In this document: positions 1 to 8,620 of the stretch, in pieces | Layout: each line of letters starts with the position of its first letter | Numbering within the stretch: the stretch's first letter is position 1 | Assembly (NCBI RefSeq): GCF_008973715.1 | Contig: NZ_WBOL01000010.1 | Coordinates: forward strand, 79,250-143,249 | Direction: 5' to 3' | Source of the DNA: Nitrincola schmidtii | GTDB lineage: Bacteria; Pseudomonadota; Gammaproteobacteria; Pseudomonadales; Balneatricaceae | DNA length: 64,000 nucleotides | Made by a program: the position numbers and the translations under genes | The notes under the pieces: model-generated | Databases searched by the model: none | The model's input: only the letters and a program-made list of their open reading frames with translations | Told to the model about the DNA's origin: nothing

Positions 1-289
1 AAGGGACTAAAGGCAATAACGCTGCTCTATTAGCCCCCCAGCCGTGAGTTAAAATAGCGTGTCGGTCGGTTTGTTGTCCCTGAATCCACCATCCTTCTAG
101 GGTCAAATCGCCTTGGGTTGGAAATCGAATGGTTTGCGCCTGCACTTGATCGAGTTTAGGCAATTCAGTAATGGGAATGCGTGATGGGCTTAGTTGTTGA
201 TGCAGCCGTTGATGGAAAAGCCGAGTCACGACAAGGGTGGCAATCAGCGCGATAAACAAAAATCCGATGGCATAGAGCCAAAAATCCAT
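1..289 (-). CDS. Alpha/beta hydrolase, N-terminal part (gene runs off the window)
   Basis: Reading the minus strand from an ATG at 289 gives 96 open codons that leave the window at base 1. Residues 4-22 form one hydrophobic membrane anchor. At residues 82-85 the motif HGWG, followed by ANR, fits the oxyanion-hole strand of membrane-anchored alpha/beta hydrolases. The catalytic Ser, Asp and His would lie beyond the edge, so activity cannot be judged. It is transcribed divergently from aspS, with about 140 bases between the two starts. Substrate unknown; esterase or peptidase-like hydrolase is the most that can be said. Confidence 0.72.
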   Translation of the reverse strand, partial: MDFWLYAIGFLFIALIATLVVTRLFHQRLHQQLSPSRIPITELPKLDQVQAQTIRFPTQGDLTLEGWWIQGQQTDRHAILTHGWGANRAALLPLVP

Positions 290-352
290 ATTCTTTCCTT
301 TAAAAGACGATTTCCAAGCATGACAGAGTCGATATTATATTCAGCTTTAGCG

Positions 353-381
353 CTGTCAGCGATGTTAAATTAGGGTATAAT
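353..381 (+). promoter_or_regulatory. Sigma-70-type promoter for aspS
   Basis: A perfect -10 hexamer TATAAT (376-381) lies 17 bases after CTGTCA (353-358), a four-of-six match to the -35 consensus. It is about 47 bases upstream of the aspS ATG. Prediction from sequence only. Confidence 0.5.
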
Positions 382-428
382 TTCGCGCTAATTTGCAATA
401 ACCGTGACGGAAACAGGAAAGAGATATC

Positions 429-2192
429 ATGCGCAGCCATTATTGCGGCGATCTTCGTATAGAACATATCGGCCAAGAGATAACACTAACAGGGTGGGTA
501 CACCGTCGTCGAGATCATGGTGGAGTTATCTTCCTCGATGTCAGAGATCGTGAAGGTATCACTCAAGTGGTCTTCGATCCTGATCGTGAAGCCAGCTTTG
601 CGTTAGCGGATAGTGTGCGTAACGAATACGTGATTGAAGTCAAAGGTCTTGTCCGTGCGCGTCCTGAAGGCACCGAAAACAAAGAGATGCCGACAGGATC
701 TATTGAAGTGTTGGGCAAAGAGCTGGTTATCTTAAACAAGGCTGATACACCGCCATTCCAGCTCGATGATCATCAGCAGGTCGGTGAAGACGTTCGTCTA
801 CGTAACCGCTTTATTGATCTACGTCGTCCTGAGATTCAACGCAAATTACGTTTCCGTTCTAAAATCACGCATTACATTCGTAACTACTTAGAAGAAAACG
901 GCTTCCTCGATATCGAAACACCGATATTGACGCGTGCAACCCCAGAAGGTGCGCGTGATTACTTGGTACCTAGCCGTACCCATGAAGGTCATTTCTTTGC
1001 ACTGCCACAGTCACCTCAGTTGTTTAAACAGTTGTTGATGGTGTCAGGTTTCGACCGTTACTACCAAATTGCCAAATGTTTCCGTGATGAAGATTTACGT
1101 GCCGATCGTCAGCCTGAATTTACACAGATCGATATTGAAACCTCTTTTATGGATGAAGAGGCAATTATCGCAATCACTGAAAAAATGATTCGTGGGTTGT
1201 TCCAAGAGCAGCTGAACGTGGATCTCGGTGATTTCCCTCGCATGCCTTATTCTGAAGCGATGCAGCGTTACGGTTCGGATAAGCCCGATCTGCGTATTCC
1301 GATGGAACTTGTTGATGTGGCCGATTTAGTAGCGGGCGTTGACTTTAAAGTCTTTGCAGCCCCTGCCACGGATCCCAAAGGTCGTGTAGCGGCATTGAGA
1401 GTCCCGGGTGGTGCTGAATTAACCCGTAAGCAAATTGATGACTACACCAAGTTTGTCAGCATTTATGGTGCGAAAGGCTTGGCGTGGATCAAAGTTAACG
1501 CCCTTGAAACCGGTGCGGAAGGTCTTCAGTCACCCATCGTCAAGTTCTTGGGTGAAGACGTTGCCTTGCAGATTATGCAGCGTGTCGGTGCGCAGAATGG
1601 AGACCTGGTCTTCTTTGGTGCGGATAAAACCAAGATCGTTAACGAAGCACTGGGTGCGTTGCGTATCAAGGTCGGTGAAGATCTGAATATGCTTCAGTGT
1701 GAGTGGGCGCCTTTATGGGTGGTTGACTTCCCCATGTTTGAAGAAGATGGCAAAGGTGGCTTAACCGCATTGCATCATCCCTTCACGTCGCCCAACTGTT
1801 CACCAGAAGAGTTGATTGCTGAACCTGAAGGTAAGCTGTCACGTGCTTATGACATGGTATTAAACGGTACCGAGTTAGGTGGTGGTTCTGTCCGTATTCA
1901 CGATCAAACCATGCAGCGTGCTGTCTTTAAGGTGCTGGGTATTACCGACGAAGAAGCCGAAGAGAAGTTTGGCTTCTTATTGAACGCATTACGTTATGGT
2001 GCGCCTCCGCACGGTGGTTTGGCCTTCGGTTTAGATCGCTTAGTCATGCTGATGACGGGATCTGCATCGATTCGTGAAGTGATTGCTTTCCCGAAAACCC
2101 AGAGTGCGGCGTGTTTGTTAACCGATGCACCGGGTGAAGTCAGTGCTGCTCAATTACGTGAGTTGAATATCAAACTGCGCAAAACACCTTAA
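429..2192 (+). CDS. aspS: Aspartate--tRNA ligase
   Basis: Class II aminoacyl-tRNA synthetase that charges tRNA-Asp in the cytoplasm. The 587 residues match the bacterial AspRS length (about 590). The N-terminal OB-fold anticodon-binding domain begins with [14 protein letters not shown] near residues 22-35. Class II motif 2 is visible as [14 protein letters not shown] around residues 217-230 and motif 3 as [13 protein letters not shown] near residue 530. The GAD insertion domain typical of bacterial AspRS lies between them. The start is preceded by an AGGAAAGA ribosome site. It is followed by a hairpin terminator and then the yebC-ruv genes. Confidence 0.98.
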   Translation: MRSHYCGDLRIEHIGQEITLTGWVHRRRDHGGVIFLDVRDREGITQVVFDPDREASFALADSVRNEYVIEVKGLVRARPEGTENKEMPTGSIEVLGKELVILNKADTPPFQLDDHQQVGEDVRLRNRFIDLRRPEIQRKLRFRSKITHYIRNYLEENGFLDIETPILTRATPEGARDYLVPSRTHEGHFFALPQSPQLFKQLLMVSGFDRYYQIAKCFRDEDLRADRQPEFTQIDIETSFMDEEAIIAITEKMIRGLFQEQLNVDLGDFPRMPYSEAMQRYGSDKPDLRIPMELVDVADLVAGVDFKVFAAPATDPKGRVAALRVPGGAELTRKQIDDYTKFVSIYGAKGLAWIKVNALETGAEGLQSPIVKFLGEDVALQIMQRVGAQNGDLVFFGADKTKIVNEALGALRIKVGEDLNMLQCEWAPLWVVDFPMFEEDGKGGLTALHHPFTSPNCSPEELIAEPEGKLSRAYDMVLNGTELGGGSVRIHDQTMQRAVFKVLGITDEEAEEKFGFLLNALRYGAPPHGGLAFGLDRLVMLMTGSASIREVIAFPKTQSAACLLTDAPGEVSAAQLRELNIKLRKTP

Positions 2193-2234
2193 GGGTATGC
2201 AGCACTACTGATAGAGAGTAGCAGAATGAACTTA

Positions 2235-2256
2235 GGGGCTTGCGAGCCCCTTCTTT
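2235..2256 (+). terminator. Rho-independent terminator after aspS
   Basis: Stem GGGGCT (2235-2240), loop TGCG, stem AGCCCC (2245-2250), then a T-rich run TTCTTT. It separates aspS from yebC. Confidence 0.75.
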
Positions 2257-2275
2257 GTTAGTGAGGTAAGGTGGT

Positions 2276-3013
2276 ATGGCAGGTCATTCCAAGTGGGCCA
2301 ATATTAAGCATCGCAAAGCAGGACAAGACGCTAAGCGGGGCAAGATTTTTACTAAACTGATTCGCGAGTTAACCGTCGCTGCTAAAGAGGGCGGCGGCAG
2401 TGTCGCTGATAATCCGCGTTTGCGTGCGGCGGTGGATAAAGCCCTCGGCGCTAATATGAAAAAAGACACTGTCGAAAAAGCGATTCAACGTGGTGTCGGT
2501 GGTAACGAAGCAGATAATTACGATGAGTTAACCTATGAGGGCTACGGTCCTAATGGTGTTGCGATTCTGGTTGAGTGCATGACCGATAACGTCAATCGTA
2601 CCGTTTCACAGGTTCGGGCTGCGTTTAGTAAGCATGGTGGAAATCTAGGCACCAATGGCTCTGTATCCTATCTGTTTGATAAAAAAGGTCAGATAAGCTT
2701 CGACTCTGAAGTGGATGAAGATCAATTGATGGAAGTTGCCCTAGAGGCAGGTGCTGAAGATATTATCACCAACGACGATGGTTCGATGGATGTTTTCACT
2801 ACCGTGTCAGAGTTTATGGATGTTAAGCAGGCGCTTTTGGATGCTGGCTTAGAACCTGTTCATGCGGAAGTTGGGATGATTCCATCTACCTCCGTGGATC
2901 TGGATCTTGAAGGTGGACAAAAAGCGTTAAAGCTTTTGGATGCGCTAGAAGATTTAGATGATACGCAAAACGTGTACCACAATGCCAATATTCCAGAAGA
3001 GGCGATGGAGTGA
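2276..3013 (+). CDS. yebC: YebC/PmpR family regulator or translation factor
   Basis: A 245-residue protein starting [14 protein letters not shown], the signature of the YebC/PmpR family (E. coli YebC is 246). Family members have been described as DNA-binding regulators and, more recently, as factors that relieve ribosome stalling at proline runs; the sequence does not decide between these. It is highly acidic toward the C-terminus. Its TGA stop overlaps the GTG start of ruvC by four bases (GTGA), so the two are probably translationally coupled. yebC beside ruvCAB is the usual gammaproteobacterial order. Confidence 0.95.
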   Translation: MAGHSKWANIKHRKAGQDAKRGKIFTKLIRELTVAAKEGGGSVADNPRLRAAVDKALGANMKKDTVEKAIQRGVGGNEADNYDELTYEGYGPNGVAILVECMTDNVNRTVSQVRAAFSKHGGNLGTNGSVSYLFDKKGQISFDSEVDEDQLMEVALEAGAEDIITNDDGSMDVFTTVSEFMDVKQALLDAGLEPVHAEVGMIPSTSVDLDLEGGQKALKLLDALEDLDDTQNVYHNANIPEEAME

Positions 3014-3525
3014 TCTTTCTGGGTATTGATCCGGGTTCGCGCATTACCGGATATGGTGTGATCAATACAGTGAATGGTCATAATGAGTATGTCGCCAGTG
3101 GTTGTATTCGTATACGAGATGGCGAATTGGCTGAACGATTACAGCAGGTCTATGCTGGAGTGACCGAAATTATTGAGCGCTATATCCCGCAGGAATTTGC
3201 CATAGAGCAGGTGTTTATGGCACGTAACGCTGATTCTGCGCTTAAACTAGGTCAAGCCAGAGGGGTTGCTATTGTAGCCGCGGCCAATCAGTCACTGCCT
3301 GTTTACGAATATTCTGCGCGTAAGGTGAAGCAGTCAGTCGTGGGTTCTGGTGCTGCAGATAAAAGCCAAGTACAGCATATGGTCGCTCGATTATTAAAAC
3401 TGCCGGGACTGCCGCAAGCCGATGCCGCAGATGCCTTGGCTATTGCACTATGCCACGCCCATGCACGCAGCAGTTTGATAAGTTTGGCGGGTCAACATTC
3501 GGGTAAAGGAGGTCGTTGGCGTTGA
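3010..3525 (+). CDS. ruvC: Crossover junction endodeoxyribonuclease RuvC
   Basis: Holliday-junction resolvase that nicks symmetric strands of recombination intermediates after RuvAB branch migration. At 171 residues it has normal length (E. coli 173). The four catalytic acids are in place: Asp7 in GIDPGSR, Glu66 in FAIEQVF, Asp138 and Asp141 in [17 protein letters not shown] start overlapping the yebC stop. Its own stop overlaps the probable TTG start of the next gene, again by four bases. Confidence 0.97.
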   Translation: MIFLGIDPGSRITGYGVINTVNGHNEYVASGCIRIRDGELAERLQQVYAGVTEIIERYIPQEFAIEQVFMARNADSALKLGQARGVAIVAAANQSLPVYEYSARKVKQSVVGSGAADKSQVQHMVARLLKLPGLPQADAADALAIALCHAHARSSLISLAGQHSGKGGRWR

Positions 3526-4241
3526 TCTATCTTGATATTGAGCTTGAACGATTTGTTTACTTCGCTGACCTCTTTGGTATCGCTGTTTTTGCTATCACTG
3601 GCGTGTTGGCGGCACGAGGAAAGCAGATCGACTTATTTGGTGTGATGGTATTAGCCTTAGCGACCTCTCTAGGTGGCGGTACATTGCGAGATCTTGCACT
3701 GAACGCTCATCCGTTAATCTGGATCGCAGATCCTTTGTTGATCTGGACAGCGATTGGCGCTGCATTTATGACCTTTGTGTATTGTCGCTTCTTCAAGATG
3801 CCCAGACGAGCGATGCTGGTATTTGATGCGGCTGGTTTAGCATTGTTTGCCATTGCTGGCGCCGAAAAAGCGATGGCACTTGGATTTTCACCCTTAATTG
3901 CGGTGATTATGGGTATCAGCACCGGCTGTGCTGGCGGCGTTATTCGTGATGTATTGACGGGTAAAATTCCAGGGATTCTTCAGCACGACGAGTTTTATGC
4001 CACCTGCGCTCTGATCGGTGCTACCTTCTATGTCTTGATGCACGGTCATCTAGATCCAAACCTACTAGCGTTCACCTCAATGGCGATTATTTTTGTGGTA
4101 AGGTTGATAGCGATCTATACCGGTTTACGTCTTCCCGTCTTTGTCGTTGCAGGCATTGATAGGACGCCTCGGCGTGTTTTGGGTTTTCGGCAAAAGCGTT
4201 GGACAGTTCGTCACATTAAACAGGATAAAGAAAGTAAATGA
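3522..4241 (+). CDS. TRIC/UPF0126 family inner-membrane protein
   Basis: Seven hydrophobic segments and two glycine-rich repeats ([11 protein letters not shown] near residue 50, [13 protein letters not shown] near residue 140) mark the UPF0126 family, now linked to trimeric intracellular cation channels (older annotations say glycine transporter). About 239 residues. I choose the TTG at 3522 because a strong AAAGGAGGT site (3505-3513) sits eight bases upstream and because it makes a TTGA overlap with the ruvC stop; the in-frame TTG at 3516 would be only two bases from that site. Ends in an ATGA overlap with ruvA. No functional link to recombination is known to me. Confidence 0.85.
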   Translation: MIYLDIELERFVYFADLFGIAVFAITGVLAARGKQIDLFGVMVLALATSLGGGTLRDLALNAHPLIWIADPLLIWTAIGAAFMTFVYCRFFKMPRRAMLVFDAAGLALFAIAGAEKAMALGFSPLIAVIMGISTGCAGGVIRDVLTGKIPGILQHDEFYATCALIGATFYVLMHGHLDPNLLAFTSMAIIFVVRLIAIYTGLRLPVFVVAGIDRTPRRVLGFRQKRWTVRHIKQDKESK

Positions 4242-4873
4242 TCGGATATTTGCGTGGCCGCTTATTGGAAAAGCACCCTCCGTTTTTGATTCTAGACGTT
4301 GCTGGAGTAGGGTACGAAGTTGAAGCATCGATGAACACTTTCTACCGACTACCTGAGTTAGGCACTGAAGTCGCTATCTATACCCACATGGTTGTGAGGG
4401 AAGATGCTCAGCTTTTATATGGTTTTGTTGATCGTCAAGAGAGAAGTGTATTTCGCGAGTTGATCAAAACCAATGGTGTCGGTCCAAAGCTTGCATTAAC
4501 TATCTTATCTGGCAGCAGTGTGGAATCCTTTGTTCGTTGTGTGGAACATGAAGATATCGCTACCCTTGTTAAGTTGCCAGGGGTGGGTCGAAAGACGGCG
4601 GAGCGGTTAATCATTGAAATGAAGGATCGACTGAAAAATCTGACCTCTATTCCTCGCGGCCTGCAGCAGTCGAGTCATTCATCCTTGCCCGCTATGGAGC
4701 CCATGATTCCTGTGGTTGATGAGAAACGTGAAGCCGAGACCGCACTGATCGCTCTAGGTTATAAGCCTGTTCAGGCATCTAAAGCGGTTGAAACAGTGTG
4801 TCGAACCTTGGCGAAAGATGCGAGTGCTGAAGAGATTATACGTCTCGCTTTACGTGGCATGATCAGTCAATAA
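4238..4873 (+). CDS. ruvA: Holliday junction branch migration complex subunit RuvA
   Basis: Tetrameric DNA-binding subunit that holds the Holliday junction and loads RuvB. The 211 residues start [16 protein letters not shown], with the N-terminal OB fold, then the helix-hairpin-helix pair (GVGPKLALTILSG near 85 and LPGVGRKTAERLI near 117) and a C-terminal RuvB-contacting domain (about residues 165-211). Slightly longer than E. coli RuvA (203). The ATG overlaps the stop of the TRIC gene. Confidence 0.97.
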   Translation: MIGYLRGRLLEKHPPFLILDVAGVGYEVEASMNTFYRLPELGTEVAIYTHMVVREDAQLLYGFVDRQERSVFRELIKTNGVGPKLALTILSGSSVESFVRCVEHEDIATLVKLPGVGRKTAERLIIEMKDRLKNLTSIPRGLQQSSHSSLPAMEPMIPVVDEKREAETALIALGYKPVQASKAVETVCRTLAKDASAEEIIRLALRGMISQ

Positions 4874-4925
4874 TAGTAGATAGCACCCTATTGATATAAC
4901 CTGAGTCAACAATCTGAGTGGCCCC

Positions 4926-5939
4926 ATGATAGAAGCGGATCGATTTATAACACCGATAGCGGCGAGTCCTGTTGAAGAGATACAGGATAGGACCGTGCGT
5001 CCTCAAACGCTTCAGGATTACGAAGGTCAACCGGTGGTGCGTGAGCAGATGGAAATTTTCATTCATGCGGCCCGTAAACGATCAGAGGCACTTGATCATA
5101 CGTTGATTTTTGGCCCACCTGGGTTAGGGAAAACAACGCTGGCCAATATTATTGCCAACGAAATGGGTAGCCAGATTCGCACGACGTCAGGCCCAGTATT
5201 GGAAAAAGCCGGCGATGTGGCCGCCATGTTGACGAATCTTGAAGCGGGTGATGTTTTATTTATTGATGAGATACATCGACTGAGTCCTAATGTGGAAGAA
5301 ATACTCTATCCAGCCATGGAGGATTATCAGCTGGATATCATGATCGGTGAAGGCCCTGCAGCCAGATCAATAAAGATTGACTTGCCACCTTTTACCTTGG
5401 TGGGAGCCACTACCCGTGCTGGCTTATTAACATCACCTTTACGAGATCGTTTCGGTATTGTTCAGCGCTTAGAGTTTTATTCTGTTGAAGATTTGACCAA
5501 GATCGTTAGTAGAGCCGCTCGTTTAACGGGGACTCCGATTGATCCTCAAGGTGCGCGTGAAATTGCACGACGTGCCCGTGGTACGCCACGTATTGCTAAT
5601 CGCTTATTACGCCGTGCTCGCGACTATGCTGAAGTCAGAGGTAATGGGTCAATAACACTTGAAATAGCTGACTTAGCATTGAATATGCTCAACGTTGATG
5701 AGCGTGGATTCGATCATATGGACCGACGCATGCTGCTGGCAATGATTGAAAAGTTTGGTGGAGGCCCAGTCGGTGTTGATAGTTTGGCCGCAGCAATCAG
5801 TGAAGAGCGCGATACCATCGAAGATGTCTTAGAGCCCTATTTGATCCAGCAGGGCTACTTGATGCGCACCCCTAGGGGAAGAGTCGTCACTGATCACGCT
5901 TATGAACATTTTGGTATTAAAAAACCCGTTAGCGAATAA
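4926..5939 (+). CDS. ruvB: Holliday junction branch migration ATPase RuvB
   Basis: AAA+ motor that drives branch migration with RuvA. Walker A is GPPGLGKT at residues 63-70, Walker B FIDEIH near 112-117, and the sensor/arginine-finger stretch [16 protein letters not shown] lies near 160. A C-terminal winged-helix domain ends [17 protein letters not shown]. The 337 residues match the family (336 in E. coli). Fifty-two bases separate it from ruvA; same transcript likely. Confidence 0.98.
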   Translation: MIEADRFITPIAASPVEEIQDRTVRPQTLQDYEGQPVVREQMEIFIHAARKRSEALDHTLIFGPPGLGKTTLANIIANEMGSQIRTTSGPVLEKAGDVAAMLTNLEAGDVLFIDEIHRLSPNVEEILYPAMEDYQLDIMIGEGPAARSIKIDLPPFTLVGATTRAGLLTSPLRDRFGIVQRLEFYSVEDLTKIVSRAARLTGTPIDPQGAREIARRARGTPRIANRLLRRARDYAEVRGNGSITLEIADLALNMLNVDERGFDHMDRRMLLAMIEKFGGGPVGVDSLAAAISEERDTIEDVLEPYLIQQGYLMRTPRGRVVTDHAYEHFGIKKPVSE

Positions 5940-6032
5940 GGTCAGCATGATCTTGATCAAGGTTTAACAGCTTTGCCCTGATAATATTAACTTAAGTCTC
6001 AGTGCTTAATTAATACAGAAATTTAAAATAGG

Positions 6033-6317
6033 GTGGTTAAGGTGTTAGCTGTAGCTGAAGATCGATTTTTAAATGACTGTCGACGACAGTTAATAAAGTT
6101 GCATGAAACTCTGATGCAGGAGTTGACAGCAGCAAAAGGAAAAGAGGGTCGTCAAGCGGCTTTATTGGTTGAACTGCGTGCCTGTGATGAGGCGTTAAAA
6201 CGCATTGATATAGGTAGCTTTGGTCGATGCCATCAATGTGGCGAAGCGATCGAGCTCAATCGCCTTAAAGCTGAACCAACGGTTACTTTATGCCTAAGCT
6301 GTAATATTGGTAATTAA
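6033..6317 (+). CDS. DksA/TraR-type C4 zinc-finger protein
   Basis: A 94-residue protein with a helical N-terminal half and a C-terminal four-cysteine finger (CHQC at 66-69 and CLSC at 87-90, spaced as in TraR/DksA). It is much shorter than DksA (about 150) and lacks a clear coiled-coil tip motif, so it fits the TraR-sized or general DksA/TraR group whose members bind RNA polymerase; the role here is inferred only. Start uncertain: GTG at 6033 or GTG at 6042, neither with a strong ribosome site. It lies between ruvB and tolQ, where many gammaproteobacteria carry ybgC. Confidence 0.82.
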   Translation: MVKVLAVAEDRFLNDCRRQLIKLHETLMQELTAAKGKEGRQAALLVELRACDEALKRIDIGSFGRCHQCGEAIELNRLKAEPTVTLCLSCNIGN

Positions 6318-6446
6318 AGACAGATTTATTCGATGAATCACAGAAAAATTTAAATAATTCTGCGAATTCTTCGTGCCTGCCTACTTGTATAAATTTACGC
6401 TACTGCTAGAGTGAGCGCCTGCCTCATACTAGGTTAGGAGTGTATT
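6318..6446. promoter_or_regulatory. Probable promoter region of the tol-pal operon
   Basis: The 129-base gap carries a -10-like TATAAA at 6388-6393, about 60 bases before the tolQ start. No convincing -35 is visible. A TAGGAG ribosome site precedes the tolQ GTG. Confidence 0.3.
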
Positions 6447-7124
6447 GTGCAAGAAAAGCTTTCTATATGGTCGTTAATCGTAGATGCCAGTTTGGTCGTG
6501 CAATTGATCATGCTCGCGCTGGTAATAACGTCATTTATTTCCTGGGTTATGATCTTTCAGCGTCGCTCCGCAATTCGAGCAGCACAGCGTTCAATGCGTG
6601 CATTTGAAGAGCGTTTTTGGTCAGGTGCTGACCTTGGACAACTCTATCGCGAAGTCAGTCAACACCCGAATGAAAACTGTGGCGCTGAAAATATATTTCG
6701 TGCTGGTTTAAAAGAGTTTACCCGTCTTACTCAGCAAGGAAAGGCTGACCCTGATGTCGTCATGAACGGTATTCAAAGGCGTATGCGTGTGGCTATGTCC
6801 CGAGAAGAGGAAAAGCTTGAAAAACATCTGCCTTTCTTAGCAACTGTTGGTTCTACTAGCCCGTATATGGGTCTGTTTGGAACAGTTTGGGGGATCATGA
6901 ACTCCTTCCGAGGATTGGCAACTCAAACCACTGCAACCATTTCTGTTGTTGCGCCTGGTATCGCTGAGGCCTTAATTACCACCTCGATTGGTCTATTTGC
7001 CGCTATTCCTGCGGTTATTGCTTATAACCGTTTCACAGCCCAGTCAGAAACTTTATTAAGCAACTACGAAACCTTTGCGGATGAGTTTTCTAGTATTCTT
7101 TATCGTCGTCTGCATGCACTTTGA
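6447..7124 (+). CDS. tolQ: Tol-Pal system proton channel subunit TolQ
   Basis: Inner-membrane partner of TolR; the TolQR channel uses the proton gradient to energise TolA during outer-membrane constriction. The 225 residues show three membrane segments (about 16-38, 135-158 and 170-195) and the MotA/TolQ/ExbB core GLFGTVWGIMNSF near 150. GTG start with a TAGGAG site. Nine bases before tolR; first gene of tolQRAB-pal-cpoB. Confidence 0.97.
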   Translation: MQEKLSIWSLIVDASLVVQLIMLALVITSFISWVMIFQRRSAIRAAQRSMRAFEERFWSGADLGQLYREVSQHPNENCGAENIFRAGLKEFTRLTQQGKADPDVVMNGIQRRMRVAMSREEEKLEKHLPFLATVGSTSPYMGLFGTVWGIMNSFRGLATQTTATISVVAPGIAEALITTSIGLFAAIPAVIAYNRFTAQSETLLSNYETFADEFSSILYRRLHAL

Positions 7125-7133
7125 GGTTTTATA

Positions 7134-7556
7134 ATGGAGATGGAGTGGCGTACGCGGAAAAAACGAAATCTGAATACGGAAATGAACGTCGTACCTTACA
7201 TAGAGGTTATGGTGGTTCTATTAGTCATCTTTATGTTGACAACTCCGATGCTAACTCAAGGTGTCGATGTCGATTTGCCTCAAGCCAGTGCTGTTCCTGT
7301 TGATTCTGACGAGCAAGAGCCATTAATAGTGTCTGTCGATCGTGATGGTAACTTCTATATCAATGTCGGTGGTGATGATACGGTACCCGTCGAAGCTGAC
7401 GTTATCATGAATCGTGTCAGCAGCGTTCTGAGCGAAAATCCTGACAAGTTGTTACTGGTTAGGGGTGACAAGAATGTATCTTATGAGCGTGTAGTTCAGC
7501 TGATGGTGCTTTTGCAGCAAGCAGGCGCTCCGAGTGTTGGCTTGGTGACTGAGTAG
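7134..7556 (+). CDS. tolR: Tol-Pal system protein TolR
   Basis: ExbD/TolR family: short cytoplasmic N-terminus, one membrane helix (about residues 22-42, MVVLLVIFMLTTPML) and a periplasmic domain ending in VGLVTE. The helix contains the conserved acidic position of the family just before it (PYIEVMVVL has Glu where E. coli has Asp in the NVVP-I-D-VMLVLL block), an exchange worth noting because that residue carries protons. 140 residues, normal length. Confidence 0.95.
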   Translation: MEMEWRTRKKRNLNTEMNVVPYIEVMVVLLVIFMLTTPMLTQGVDVDLPQASAVPVDSDEQEPLIVSVDRDGNFYINVGGDDTVPVEADVIMNRVSSVLSENPDKLLLVRGDKNVSYERVVQLMVLLQQAGAPSVGLVTE

Positions 7557-7564
7557 GGTCCGGC

Positions 7565-8620
7565 GTGGATAATTATCGCAGTTACGTATCGCCAGTCATT
7601 TTAGCAACACTGGTACATTTGGTGATGCTGTTGTTGCTGGCAGGCTATTGGTTTGATTTTAGAGAGCAAACTCGTGCACAGCCGCGTCATATGCAAGCAC
7701 GCATGATTGACTTGAGTAATTTTCAGCCCGATCAAGCGGCTGCTCAACAAGCTGCAGAGCAGGCTCGTGCACAGCAACAAGCGCGAGAAGATGAACAGCG
7801 TCAACAAGCAGAAGCAGAACAACAGCGTCAAGCAGAACAACAGCGTCAAGCCGAACAGCAACGTCAAGCCGAGGCACAAAGACAAGCAGAAGCTCAGCAA
7901 CAGGCAGAACAACAACGGCAAGCTGAGCAGCAGCGTCAAGCAGAACAACAACGTCAAGCGGAACAGCAGCGACGAGAACAGGAAGCAGAAGCGCAACGCC
8001 AGCGAGAATTAACGGCTCAGCGAGAAGCAGAGTCTAGACTCAGGGCAGAACAAGAGCGTCAGCAGCAACAAGAAGCTGAACGACTTGCTGCAGAGCAGCG
8101 TCGCGCAGAGGAACAAAAGCGTGCTGAAGAACAGAGGCGCGCAGAAGAACAGAAGCGTGTAGAAGAACAAAGGCGTGCTGAAGAACAACGCCGTGCGGAA
8201 GAACAAAAGCGTCAAGAAGAACAGCGCAGAGCTGAAGAGCAGCGACGTCAAGAAGCCGAGCGCCGTGCTCAAGAAGAAGCAAGGGCTGCCGCACAAGCTG
8301 CTGCTCAAGCTGCCGCTGAGGCCGCTATTGGAGATATAGGATCTTACATACAAGCGATAGTAAGCCGAAATTGGAATATTCCAGCAACGGCAAGATCGGG
8401 TATGTCTGCAACGGTTGAGTTACAGTTAACACCTGCAGGTGATATTGTTGACGTAAGAATCGTTCGTAGCAGTGGCGATTTAGCGTTTGATCGATCAGTT
8501 GAACAGGCGGTTCGTCGAACTGAACGGCTACCAAGAGTGTCAGAAGTAGATCCGATGCTCTTTGAAAGGCGTCTTAGAAGAATGCAGATTGTTTTCACAC
8601 CGGAAGGGTTGAGATGGTAA
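7565..8620 (+). CDS. tolA: Cell envelope integrity protein TolA
   Basis: Links TolQR in the inner membrane to Pal in the outer membrane. One N-terminal membrane helix (about residues 10-28), a very long Gln/Ala/Glu/Arg-rich helical rod (about 55-255) made of near-tandem short repeats such as AEQQRQ and AEEQRR, and a C-terminal TolA domain III (about 260-351, beginning DIGSYIQAIVSRNW) of the TonB-C type. 351 residues compared with 421 in E. coli, the difference lying in the rod. GTG start. Overlaps tolB by a few bases. Confidence 0.95.
   Translation: MDNYRSYVSPVILATLVHLVMLLLLAGYWFDFREQTRAQPRHMQARMIDLSNFQPDQAAAQQAAEQARAQQQAREDEQRQQAEAEQQRQAEQQRQAEQQRQAEAQRQAEAQQQAEQQRQAEQQRQAEQQRQAEQQRREQEAEAQRQRELTAQREAESRLRAEQERQQQQEAERLAAEQRRAEEQKRAEEQRRAEEQKRVEEQRRAEEQRRAEEQKRQEEQRRAEEQRRQEAERRAQEEARAAAQAAAQAAAEAAIGDIGSYIQAIVSRNWNIPATARSGMSATVELQLTPAGDIVDVRIVRSSGDLAFDRSVEQAVRRTERLPRVSEVDPMLFERRLRRMQIVFTPEGLRW
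7780..8285 (+). repeat. Degenerate tandem hexapeptide-coding repeat inside tolA
   Basis: The rod of TolA is encoded by reiterated units of about 18 bases (for example GCAGAACAACAGCGTCAA variants from 7816 to 7970, and GAAGAACAAAGGCGTGCT variants from 8100 to 8250). Two blocks are visible, one Gln-rich and one Glu-rich. Such repeats can change copy number by slippage. Confidence 0.8.

Noticed and set aside
5946..5965. FNR-like sequence TTGATCAA after ruvB
   Set aside because: The half-sites overlap and lack the four-base spacer of a true FNR site.
7601..8353. Long minus-strand and alternate-frame open frames across tolA
   Set aside because: They are produced by the repetitive codons of the TolA rod; leucine-rich or asparagine-rich products without motifs.
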